Notes under the pieces: generated by a model
What the model was told of the DNA's origin: nothing
Seen by the model: only the letters and a program-made list of their open reading frames with translations
The model's database searches: none
Made by a program: the position numbers and the translations under genes
In this document: one piece after another, positions 27,455 through 34,544 of the stretch
Layout: each line of letters opens with the position of its first letter
How positions within the stretch are numbered: position 1 is the stretch's first letter
Assembly: GCF_000423025.1 (NCBI RefSeq)
Contig: NZ_AUHE01000004.1
Span: 62,001 to 126,000, forward strand
Length of the DNA stretch: 64,000 nucleotides
Direction of reading: 5' to 3'
Source: Gordonia shandongensis DSM 45094
GTDB lineage: Bacteria; Actinomycetota; Actinomycetes; Mycobacteriales; Mycobacteriaceae

Positions 27455-29316
27455 GGCACCACCCGATACCGCAGCATCATGTCGTGGTCCTCGTGATCGA
27501 GGATGTGGCAGTGCCACACGTACCCCTGCAGTTCCTTGGGGGATCCGGCCGCAGCATCCCCGTGTCCGCCCCCGTGCGGCGTCCGGGAGACCGCGCGGCC
27601 GCCCGCCGAGCGGGTCCACGTCTGCGTGGGGTCCGAGGAGAAGATCGCGTCGGGATCGAAGCCGAGCTCGTCTGCCGTCGGAAACCGCACGATGATCGAG
27701 GTGACGTGCCCGCCGGGCGCGCGGACCGTGTCCTTCCACCCGGCCTCCCACGCGGCGGGACCGCGCATCGGGCCGGCGTAGAAGTCGCTCGGGTCGGGTG
27801 CCCATCGGGTGCCGATCGGCGGCTGCGGATGCGCCGCCTGGTAGTCGACGGTGCGCAGCGGGCGGCGCCCGAGGACCCGGAACATCACCAGATGCAGGTG
27901 AATCGGGTGCGGGTCCGGGGTGATGTTGATGATGTCCCAGCGTTCCGTGACGCCCTGCCGGGGCTTCTCGATCTGCGGATCGGCGTAGCGCAGGTTGTTC
28001 AGCGACATGATCGCCGGCGGCAGACGCAGCTCGTAGGGCTGCGAGACGCTCACCCTGCGCACCCGGGAGGGCCTGGCGATCGGCGGGATCCGGTCGGGTC
28101 GACGCGCACCGCCGCGGAGCGTGGTCGGCACCTCGCGGCGGTCGCCGCGACCGGCGCCCGCGATGAACCGGCAGAACCGCGGGAGGGCGACCTCCCCGAG
28201 GATCGCGGCCTGAGTCGGTGGCGCCAGATCGTTGCAGAGGTCCACCGTCTCGCCCGGTGCGAGGGAGCTGAAGTCGACGAGGATGTCGAACCGTTCCGCC
28301 GGTGACGCCTGGATCGAACAGGTCCGCACCGGTGCGTTCAGCAGGCCGCCCTCGTTGCCGATCACCCAGAATCGCATCCTGTTCGAGAAGAACAGATTCC
28401 ACACCGAGAACGACGACGCGTTGATCAGTCGGAAGCGGTACAGGCCGCGGTCGACCGTCAGTTTGGGCCATACGCGGCCGTTGACGACCGCGCGGTCGCC
28501 GACGGCCCCGCCCTCCCAGAGGCCTTCGGGTACCACCGGGGTGGACCGCAGCGACTGGTGACCGTTCTCCCGGAAGATCTTCTCCTGCAGGATCAGGGGG
28601 ATCTCGTGCTCGCCGGCGGGCAGGCCCAGCGGGTTGTCCGGGCGGCCGGTGTCGAAGTCGTCGCGCAGAAAGTACATTCCCGCCAGCCCCGCGTAGACGT
28701 TGGCGCGCGTGATCGCCATCGCGTGGTCGTGGTACCAGAGGTGACCGGCCTCCTGCCGGTTCGGGAACCGGAACGGCGCGGTGCCCCGGTGGGGCAGCGT
28801 CAGCCGCTCCGGGTTGCCGTCGTATTCCGGCGGGGTCGCCCCGCCGTGCAGGTGCATCACGGTGGGCGGCCGATCGCGGTAGCTCTCCCGCACACCGTGC
28901 AGCGACGCGTCGAGGTCGGCGGCGAACACGTGCCGACCGAGTTCGCTGCGATAGTTGACGGTCGTCTGTTCGCCGACGTGCGCCTCGATGGTGGGTCCGA
29001 GGTACGACTCGTCGTTGTACGCCATCGTCGGCACCGCGGGCTGGTCGCGGTGGAATCGGTTGCGCGTCGTCCGCGCGACGATCTCGATGGGCTCGGTCGG
29101 TGAGGACACGAGTGTGCTCGGCACCGGCAGGTCGTCGACGTACTTCGCCATCGGCGGCGAGTGGAAGATCGTCGGCCACTTGATCTTCGGCGGCTGGATC
29201 TTCGGTGCGGGCGCCGCCTGCGCGGTGCCCGACGAGACGTGGCCCGCCAGTGCTCCCGACGCTGCGGCCGCTGCCGCTCCCAACAGAAATTCTCGACGGT
29301 TGACCTTCGCGCCCAC
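27451..29316 (-). CDS. Tat-exported multicopper oxidase, CotA/bilirubin-oxidase type
   Basis: A 621-residue multicopper oxidase. The N-terminus NRREFLLGAAAAAAS is a twin-arginine signal, so the folded copper enzyme is exported. All four copper motifs are present: HLHG at 155-158, WYHDH at 194-198, HPIHLHL in the third cupredoxin domain and HCHILDHEDHDMM at 602-614 with an axial methionine for type 1 copper. Domain order resembles CotA and phenoxazinone synthase, which oxidise phenolics with oxygen. GTG 29316 follows AAGGGAA. It heads the operon that continues into yrbEA, and the palindromic operator lies 43 bp upstream. Confidence 0.92.
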   Translation of the reverse strand: MGAKVNRREFLLGAAAAAASGALAGHVSSGTAQAAPAPKIQPPKIKWPTIFHSPPMAKYVDDLPVPSTLVSSPTEPIEIVARTTRNRFHRDQPAVPTMAYNDESYLGPTIEAHVGEQTTVNYRSELGRHVFAADLDASLHGVRESYRDRPPTVMHLHGGATPPEYDGNPERLTLPHRGTAPFRFPNRQEAGHLWYHDHAMAITRANVYAGLAGMYFLRDDFDTGRPDNPLGLPAGEHEIPLILQEKIFRENGHQSLRSTPVVPEGLWEGGAVGDRAVVNGRVWPKLTVDRGLYRFRLINASSFSVWNLFFSNRMRFWVIGNEGGLLNAPVRTCSIQASPAERFDILVDFSSLAPGETVDLCNDLAPPTQAAILGEVALPRFCRFIAGAGRGDRREVPTTLRGGARRPDRIPPIARPSRVRRVSVSQPYELRLPPAIMSLNNLRYADPQIEKPRQGVTERWDIINITPDPHPIHLHLVMFRVLGRRPLRTVDYQAAHPQPPIGTRWAPDPSDFYAGPMRGPAAWEAGWKDTVRAPGGHVTSIIVRFPTADELGFDPDAIFSSDPTQTWTRSAGGRAVSRTPHGGGHGDAAAGSPKELQGYVWHCHILDHEDHDMMLRYRVVP

Positions 29317-29358
29317 GTGGTTCCCTTGTTCGGCGTCCGATGAGACGCAGGCCACAAT

Positions 29359-29373
29359 ACCATACGGTATGGT
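29359..29373. promoter_or_regulatory. Palindromic operator in a divergent promoter, copy 2
   Basis: ACCATAC-G-GTATGGT is a perfect 15-bp palindrome identical in both half-sites to the core at 17388-17406. It lies between the multicopper oxidase/mce operon (minus) and the lipase-like/TetR operon (plus). On the plus strand TATGGT (29368-29373) ends six bases before the ATG at 29380, which suits a -10 element and a leaderless message. The TetR encoded at 30225 probably binds here. Confidence 0.8.
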
Positions 29374-29379
29374 TTGGAC

Positions 29380-30228
29380 ATGCTGAGTCGCCGCCGCCCG
29401 TTCTCCACGCTCTCGTTGATCATCGGCACCGCCGTCGCGGCCGTCGCCGCACCGCTCGCCGTCCCGGCCGAGTCGGCGGCCGGCCCCGCCGCCTGCCCCA
29501 CGCAGTACCTGTACCTGCACGACATGGCGGGGACCGCCGCGGAGATGTCGTCGTTCGCCCGGCGCATCGGGACGCCCGCAGCCTGCTCGGTGGTCGTCGA
29601 CTACGGGCGCACGCCGCTCACCGACACGGTGGTGCGCGCCGGCGGACCGCCCGCCGCCGGCTTCACCGCCATCGACGCGAGCGCCCGACAGGTCGCCGAC
29701 CGCATGCGCCTGCGGCAGCACTCCGGCGCCACGTGGACCGTGATCGCCCACGGCGCCGGCTCCCTCGTCGCCCAGCGGGTGGTCCAGCAGACCGGTGACG
29801 CCCGCCGACTGAATCCGGTCACCGACCTCATCGCGATCGGACCCCTCTGGAGGGGGACCAACATCGGCTTCCTCGGCGACACCGAGGACCTCAGCAGGCG
29901 TCTCGGGACCTACGACGCCGTCCTGCGGATGGAGAAACCGCTCATCGACCCGTGGTGCGCCGGCTGTCGCGAACTCGTCCGCGGCTCGGACCTGCTGGTC
30001 GCCCTCCGGCGAGCCGGGCTCCCGTCCCCCGAGCTGCGATACACTAACGTCATCTCGCCCATCGACGGCCTGGTGAGCGATCCCTTGTCGGCGGCCATCG
30101 AAGGCATGGACAACCGGATCCTCGACCCGGCACGCACCCGGCGCCCGGCGCACCACTTCGCCCTGCTGTCGGAGCCGGCGGTGGCGACCATCGTCCGCGA
30201 CGCCGTAGGAGGATCCACTCAGCGATGA
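29380..30228 (+). CDS. Secreted lipase-like protein lacking the nucleophilic serine
   Basis: A 282-residue protein with a signal peptide (RRRPF then a hydrophobic run ending near AAPLAVPAESAAG). It aligns with secreted triacylglycerol lipases: oxyanion region YLYLHDMAG, the elbow VIAHGAGSLVAQR, IAIGPLWRGTN (usual GTPHHGT), the acid region NVISPIDGLVSDP and the histidine region HHFALLSEP. In the elbow the usual GHSxGG reads AHGAGS, so the nucleophile is glycine. Aspartate and histidine remain. It may bind rather than hydrolyse lipid. ATG at 29380, six bases after the operator; its end overlaps the TetR start (ATGA). Confidence 0.75.
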   Translation: MLSRRRPFSTLSLIIGTAVAAVAAPLAVPAESAAGPAACPTQYLYLHDMAGTAAEMSSFARRIGTPAACSVVVDYGRTPLTDTVVRAGGPPAAGFTAIDASARQVADRMRLRQHSGATWTVIAHGAGSLVAQRVVQQTGDARRLNPVTDLIAIGPLWRGTNIGFLGDTEDLSRRLGTYDAVLRMEKPLIDPWCAGCRELVRGSDLLVALRRAGLPSPELRYTNVISPIDGLVSDPLSAAIEGMDNRILDPARTRRPAHHFALLSEPAVATIVRDAVGGSTQR

Positions 30229-30818
30229 CGAAGTCGCCACGCTCGCATCGACTCAGCGCCACCGACTGGGTCGACGCGGCCCTCGCACTCGTCACGTCGG
30301 AGGGCGTGCACGGCGTCAAGATCTCATCACTGTGTGCCGAACTCGGCGTCACCAAGGGCAGCTTCTACTGGCATTTCAAGGATCTCGACGCCCTCTGGGA
30401 GGCGATGGCCGCACGCTGGCAGGAGATGAATCGTCTCCGGGTCGCCGAACTGCACGGGCTCACCGAGATGCCCGCCGATGCTCGGCTGGTGGCTTTGTCG
30501 ACGATGCTGATCAGCGACAGTCACCTCACGGTGGAGACCGCGATCCGCGACTGGGCGCGCAGCAGTGAGAAGGTCGCCGGCACGGTCCGCAACATCGACG
30601 GCGAGATCTTCAAGGTCGTCAACGACACCCTGTTGGAGCTCGAGATGAGCGCCGCCCAGGCTCGGCTCCTCGCCGGGCTGCTGGTGTACGCCGGGATCGG
30701 GTACATCCACGGCCACGGCGCATTGCCGACCCCGACGCCCGACGAACTCCAGCGCGCGATCTCCGGACTCCTGGCGTCGACGATCGACCGACCGCTCGAC
30801 GATCCCGACGCCGAGTAG
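30225..30818 (+). CDS. TetR-family regulator, probable controller of the mce/oxygenase regulon
   Basis: A 197-residue TetR protein. The DNA-binding domain is at residues about 10-57 with the recognition stretch LGVTKGSFYWHFKDLDAL. The ligand domain is otherwise divergent. It is co-translated with the lipase-like gene (ATGA overlap), downstream of one copy of the shared palindrome, so autoregulation is likely. Because the same palindrome stands at 17388, it probably also controls the MpaB-type oxygenase operon and the Mce-associated genes. Ligand unknown; a lipid or acyl-CoA intermediate would fit the neighbours. Confidence 0.88.
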   Translation: MTKSPRSHRLSATDWVDAALALVTSEGVHGVKISSLCAELGVTKGSFYWHFKDLDALWEAMAARWQEMNRLRVAELHGLTEMPADARLVALSTMLISDSHLTVETAIRDWARSSEKVAGTVRNIDGEIFKVVNDTLLELEMSAAQARLLAGLLVYAGIGYIHGHGALPTPTPDELQRAISGLLASTIDRPLDDPDAE

Positions 30819-30836
30819 CCGCGGGCCCGATCGCCG

Positions 30837-31277
30837 CTACGCCGTCAGCACGTAGCGGAGGATCTCGACGACCTGGTCGGTGCTCGTGCACCAGGCCTGG
30901 GCTTCGGCGTCGACCTCTTTGAGCGGGTGGACGATGTCCTCGTCGTGGAGCGTCACGTACGGCTTTCCGAGTGCGGCGCAGTAGCCGGCGTCGAACGCGG
31001 CGTTCCACTGTTTGTACTTGTCTCCGAAGCGCACCACCACCAGATCGGCCTTCTCGATCAGCGTGCGCGTGCGGATGGCGTTGACCTTGGACGACTGGTG
31101 GTCACGCCAGAATCCGCTCTCGGTCGCGCCCAGATGGTCGCCGGCGGCGTCGCTCGCCGGGTGGTCGGTCACCGGGGCGGTGAAGACGACGTCGAGTCCG
31201 GCGGCCTCGGCGCCGCGCTGAATCTCCGCGCGCCAGTCGGTGTGGATCTCGCCGGAGAGGTACACGGAAAAACTCAT
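30837..31277 (-). CDS. ytoQ: YtoQ family protein
   Basis: A 146-residue protein matching the YtoQ family (TIGR03646), related in fold to nucleoside 2-deoxyribosyltransferases. Conserved parts are VYLSGEIHTDWR at the N-terminus, VTDHPASDAAG and VVVRFGDKYKQWNAAFDAG. The biochemical role of the family is not established. It converges with the TetR gene, with 18 bp between stops. The start is the ATG at 31277. Confidence 0.88.
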   Translation of the reverse strand: MSFSVYLSGEIHTDWRAEIQRGAEAAGLDVVFTAPVTDHPASDAAGDHLGATESGFWRDHQSSKVNAIRTRTLIEKADLVVVRFGDKYKQWNAAFDAGYCAALGKPYVTLHDEDIVHPLKEVDAEAQAWCTSTDQVVEILRYVLTA

Positions 31278-31355
31278 CGATGAATGCTCCTGCTTCGGGG
31301 AGACAGATTCCTGTCCCGTTCTCTGCCCACCACCCTAACGAGTCGGCCCGTCCCC

Positions 31356-31411
31356 TGTTGCGCCCGAACTGTTGCGCCCGAACTGTCGCGCCCGAACTGT
31401 TGGGCCCGGAC
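31356..31411. repeat. Four tandem copies of a 14-bp unit
   Basis: TGTTGCGCCCGAAC occurs at 31356 and 31370 exactly, at 31384 with one change and at 31398 with two. It lies 45 bp upstream of the VOC-family gene in the divergent gap from ytoQ. Confidence 0.93.
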
Positions 31412-31455
31412 GTCTGCCCCTTGAGCGTTGCCCGCCCCGTTGCTTCACTTGGTGC

Positions 31456-31809
31456 ATGCGTATCGATCGCGTCGTCCCCAACCTCACCGTTCACAGCCGC
31501 GAGGCGCTCGACGCGGTCGTCGCGCAGCACGTCGGCGTCTTCGGCCTGACCGTCCTCATGGATCACGGCTGGATCGTCACCCTCGGCGACGATCGAGGCC
31601 ATCAGCTCAGCGTCATGACGCGTGACGCAGGCGCCCCGGTGAACCCCGACGTGTCGATCTTCGTCGACGACGTGGATGCCGCCCTCGCTCGCGCCGAAAC
31701 CGCCGGCCTCGAGATCGTCCACCCGCTGACCGACGAGGACTGGGGCGTGACTCGGTTCTTCTACCGCGACGCCGGCGGCCGCGTCGTCAACGTCGGCACG
31801 CATTCCTGA
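31456..31809 (+). CDS. VOC/glyoxalase superfamily protein
   Basis: A 117-residue single-domain vicinal-oxygen-chelate protein. The paired beta-alpha-beta modules are visible: RIDRVVPNLTVHSREAL, then DVSIFVDDVDAALARAETAGLEIVHPLTDEDWGVTRFFYRD with a break between them, ending in GRVVNVGTH. Enzymes of this shape include glyoxalases and antibiotic-binding proteins; no specific role can be assigned. The ATG at 31456 starts the homology. Its 3-prime end overlaps the convergent TetR gene by 23 bp. Confidence 0.85.
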   Translation: MRIDRVVPNLTVHSREALDAVVAQHVGVFGLTVLMDHGWIVTLGDDRGHQLSVMTRDAGAPVNPDVSIFVDDVDAALARAETAGLEIVHPLTDEDWGVTRFFYRDAGGRVVNVGTHS

Positions 31810-32413
31810 GACCGGGCGCCGCCAGCAGTGCGGTGAGCCCCGCGGTCAGAACCGCTTCCGGATCTTCGGGACGTGCCGCGTGCAGCGTCGCGTACGTCGG
31901 TGCGAGTCGCGGGTCCACCGGGGCCACACGCTCATGCCCTGCGATCGGTGCCGTCGTCGCGCTGCCGATGACGAAGTTCGACAGCGCATACGCGTCCCCG
32001 AGGGGGTCGGCGGAACCACGCTCGACGAGCAAGACGCACATCCGTTCGGACAGCAGCAGGTAGTTCGGCCCCCTCGGCGCGCGCATCGCGATGACCTGGC
32101 ACGCCCAGGGGCGCCGGACCAGATGCCGAAAGTACGCGACCATCAGTGCGTCGAGCGGCGCCCGGCGCACTGCCGATTGCAGTTCGGCGTCGCGTCCGAG
32201 AGCATCATCGAGCGCCACATCGAAGAGGTCGTCGCTCGACGAGAAGCGTGAGTACAGACTGGCCGGCGCGATGTCGAGGCGTTGCGCGACGGCCCTGACG
32301 GTGAGCGCGCGAAGGCCACCCTCGTCGAGGATCGAAGACGCCGTGTGCGCGACCCGTGCCACATCGACGGATCGCGCGCGCTTCACAGGTTTCGGATGAT
32401 CCCAATAACTCAC
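31787..32413 (-). CDS. TetR-family regulator
   Basis: A 208-residue TetR protein with the helix-turn-helix at residues about 18-62 (RAVAQRLDIAPASLYSRFSSSDDL). The C-terminal half carries RRPWACQVIAMRAPRGPNYLLL, typical of TetR_C domains in actinobacteria. It is divergent from the double-GNAT gene at 32447, with a 20-bp imperfect palindrome between them that probably serves both. Confidence 0.87.
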   Translation of the reverse strand: MSYWDHPKPVKRARSVDVARVAHTASSILDEGGLRALTVRAVAQRLDIAPASLYSRFSSSDDLFDVALDDALGRDAELQSAVRRAPLDALMVAYFRHLVRRPWACQVIAMRAPRGPNYLLLSERMCVLLVERGSADPLGDAYALSNFVIGSATTAPIAGHERVAPVDPRLAPTYATLHAARPEDPEAVLTAGLTALLAAPGLRNACRR

Positions 32414-32418
32414 AGGCC

Positions 32419-32438
32419 AACCTTATTCGAACAATGTT
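32419..32438. promoter_or_regulatory. Imperfect palindrome between a TetR gene and the double-GNAT gene
   Basis: AACCTTATTCGAACAATGTT is a 20-bp inverted repeat with two mismatched pairs, centred on TTCGAA. It begins five bases from the TetR start and overlaps a possible -10 sequence (TAGTTT, 32438-32443) of the opposite gene. It is a likely operator of the adjacent TetR. Confidence 0.55.
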
Positions 32439-32446
32439 AGTTTAGT

Positions 32447-33586
32447 GTGGTGTTGTCGACGTCCTTGCTCCCGATCCGCAACGAGCGGGCCACGCTCCGG
32501 ACCATGCGTCATTCCGACGCCGACGCGTACGCCGCGGGCACTCGTGACGCCGCCGTCCGCAAGTACGGGCACCTCCCCGAGCCGGAGTACACCGCCGAGT
32601 CCGTGCGAGCCCTCATCGACGGGCCGATCCGTGAAGGTCTGGACGACGGCGACCTCGCAGTGCTTGCGATCGCCGATCCGACGACGGACGACTTCGCCGG
32701 CAGCCTGGTGCTGTTCGGGGCCACGGGCACGTCCGTCGAAGTGGGATTCTGGGTGCACCCCGACCACCGTGGCAAACAGCTCTCCACCGGCGCCCTCGCC
32801 CTCGCAATCGAGCTTCTGCGCCGCAGCCGGATCACCGACGTGACGGCCCGGATCCTCATCGACAACGACGCATCCAGGCGGGCTCTCGAACGTTCGGGCT
32901 TTGTGCGTGGTGAGGCCATGCACGATACGACGCCATCCGGCGACAGCGCGGTCCTGCTGCACTACCGCCGAGCGATCGAGGCGATCGAAGCGTTCCCGCT
33001 GACCACCGAGCGACTCCGCCTGCGCCTGCACGAGCATTCCGACGTCCGGGCACTGGACCGAATCTATGGACGGTCGGCCGTCGCCCGATATCTCCTCGAT
33101 GAACCTTGGACGATGCCCGAGACCGTCAGACACGTCGGGGAGCGAATCGCGCATACCGGCCTCGCGGACGGCGGTACGAAGCTTGCGTTGGTCGTCGAAC
33201 ACGACGGCGCCGTCATCGGCGATGTCACCCTGTGGCCGACCGACCCCGAACACCGCGTGGCGGAGATCGGCTGGGTGCTCGACCCCGAATGGGGCGGCCG
33301 GGGGCTGGCGAGCGAAGCCGTGAACGCGGTCCTGTCGACGGCGTTCACGCACTATCGCCTGCACCGTGTCGCAGCACAGATGGATGCCCGCAACACGGCG
33401 TCCGCCGAACTCGCACGCCGGGTCGGAATGACGGCAGAAGCGCACCTGCGGCAGAACTGGTGGAGCAAGGGAGAGTGGACGGACACGCTCATCTTCGGCG
33501 CTCTCGCCGGAGACACCGACCCTCATTCCGGTCGGCCCGACCGCGCGCCGAGAGCTGCGAACCCCCAGCGGAATCGACCCCTCTGA
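32447..33586 (+). CDS. Protein with two tandem GNAT acetyltransferase domains
   Basis: A protein of about 379 residues with two RimJ/RimL-like GNAT domains. The first spans roughly residues 8-175, with VEVGFWVHPDHRGKQLSTGAL at the acetyl-CoA loop. The second spans 182-355, with AEIGWVLDPEWGGRGLASEAV and the usual RVAAQMDARNTAS. Both keep the pyrophosphate-binding loop, though the first (RGKQLS) is less canonical than the second (GGRGLA). The start is one of two adjacent GTGs (32447 or 32450), close to a possible -10 site, so the message may be leaderless. The last 25 residues are disordered. Confidence 0.85.
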   Translation: MVLSTSLLPIRNERATLRTMRHSDADAYAAGTRDAAVRKYGHLPEPEYTAESVRALIDGPIREGLDDGDLAVLAIADPTTDDFAGSLVLFGATGTSVEVGFWVHPDHRGKQLSTGALALAIELLRRSRITDVTARILIDNDASRRALERSGFVRGEAMHDTTPSGDSAVLLHYRRAIEAIEAFPLTTERLRLRLHEHSDVRALDRIYGRSAVARYLLDEPWTMPETVRHVGERIAHTGLADGGTKLALVVEHDGAVIGDVTLWPTDPEHRVAEIGWVLDPEWGGRGLASEAVNAVLSTAFTHYRLHRVAAQMDARNTASAELARRVGMTAEAHLRQNWWSKGEWTDTLIFGALAGDTDPHSGRPDRAPRAANPQRNRPL

Positions 33587-33710
33587 CGTGATCCACTCAC
33601 CAGACGTGTCGTGAGCCGGAGGCGAATCCCAGCCACGTGTGCCGTTTGCTGCACCAGCACCAACCGTGTTTCGGGGCTCCCCGATGCTGTGTCGGCCCCG
33701 TCAGGTCCTG

Positions 33711-34400
33711 TCAGCGTGCCACCGCACCCGCGTCTTCGAGAACTCCTGCGAATGCGGCGACCAGGCGTTGCGCCGCCGCACGCTCACCGCCGACTTCCAT
33801 GGAGCTCAGATCGATGCCGTCGTAGAGCACGCCGGCCCAGGTCGTAGAGTCACCGGAGATGGTCACGGCAGCATCGGGGGCCCGATCGCGTTCGATGGAC
33901 AGTCGATCCGCCCAATGCAGCCGATAGATGTATCGTTCAGCGTCTCGGTTCACGCGCATGTCAGCCAACCGCAGTTCCACGTACAACGGCGGGTCCATCG
34001 TGAGCGGCGGTGCCATCGTCAGCATGGACTGCGCGATCGCGTCGGGAGTCAGACCGCACCCATCGACGTCACGCACCGGCGACCTCAGCGCCCAGCGCCC
34101 CAACGACTCGAAAACCGGCCGCAGTTCGGCCGCCCATTGTGTGACGGCGTACACGGTGACTCGCGCAGGAGCGGGCAACGCCGTGCGCCGGACCAGACCC
34201 GCCGCCTCGAGCTGACGCAGTCGTGCCGTCAAGACCGCCGGCGTGACACCCCGCAAGGAGGCCTCGAGTTCGGCGAAGCGTTTCGGGGCAAGCATCAGCT
34301 CACGCAGCACCGGGTAGGTCCATCGATCCCCGAGCAGCTCCATCGCGTGCGCTGTTGCGCAGGCATCCCCCTGAACCGCGTAGGAACGCTTGATCGGCAT
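33711..34400 (-). CDS. HxlR-family regulator with an extra C-terminal domain
   Basis: A 229-residue regulator. Residues about 10-105 form the HxlR winged helix (CATAHAMELLGDRWTYPVLREL and GVTPAVLTARLRQLEAAGLV, each given in part). The remaining 120 residues form an additional domain similar to SCP2-like sterol-carrier folds (AAVTISGDSTTWAGVL, with DGIDLSS after it), found in some actinobacterial HxlR proteins and possibly ligand-binding. It is divergent from the hydrolase at 34545 with a perfect palindrome between. Confidence 0.88.
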   Translation of the reverse strand: MPIKRSYAVQGDACATAHAMELLGDRWTYPVLRELMLAPKRFAELEASLRGVTPAVLTARLRQLEAAGLVRRTALPAPARVTVYAVTQWAAELRPVFESLGRWALRSPVRDVDGCGLTPDAIAQSMLTMAPPLTMDPPLYVELRLADMRVNRDAERYIYRLHWADRLSIERDRAPDAAVTISGDSTTWAGVLYDGIDLSSMEVGGERAAAQRLVAAFAGVLEDAGAVAR

Positions 34401-34435
34401 GACTCCATGTTGTCACTATGGACTTCGAAGCTCCA

Positions 34436-34452
34436 ACTATGTTAAACATAGT
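34436..34452. promoter_or_regulatory. Perfect 17-bp palindrome between the HxlR and hydrolase genes
   Basis: ACTATGTT-A-AACATAGT has two exact 8-bp arms around a central A. A second, degenerate ACTATG copy lies 22 bp to the left (34415). HxlR regulators bind such AT-rich sites, so this is its likely operator, placed about 35 bp from its own start and 92 bp from the hydrolase start. Confidence 0.65.
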
Positions 34453-34544
34453 GTCGAGTCGACGGCTTGGAACATCCTTCACGACCACGAGCAGGCCGAC
34501 CAGACAACCCCACCCGCCGCCCCACAGGACCTCAAGGAGCCCCG

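Noticed and set aside
26690-29179. 829-codon minus-strand frame across yrbEA and the multicopper oxidase
   Set aside because: The oxidase reads in another frame with intact copper motifs, and yrbEA starts at the GTG that overlaps its stop.
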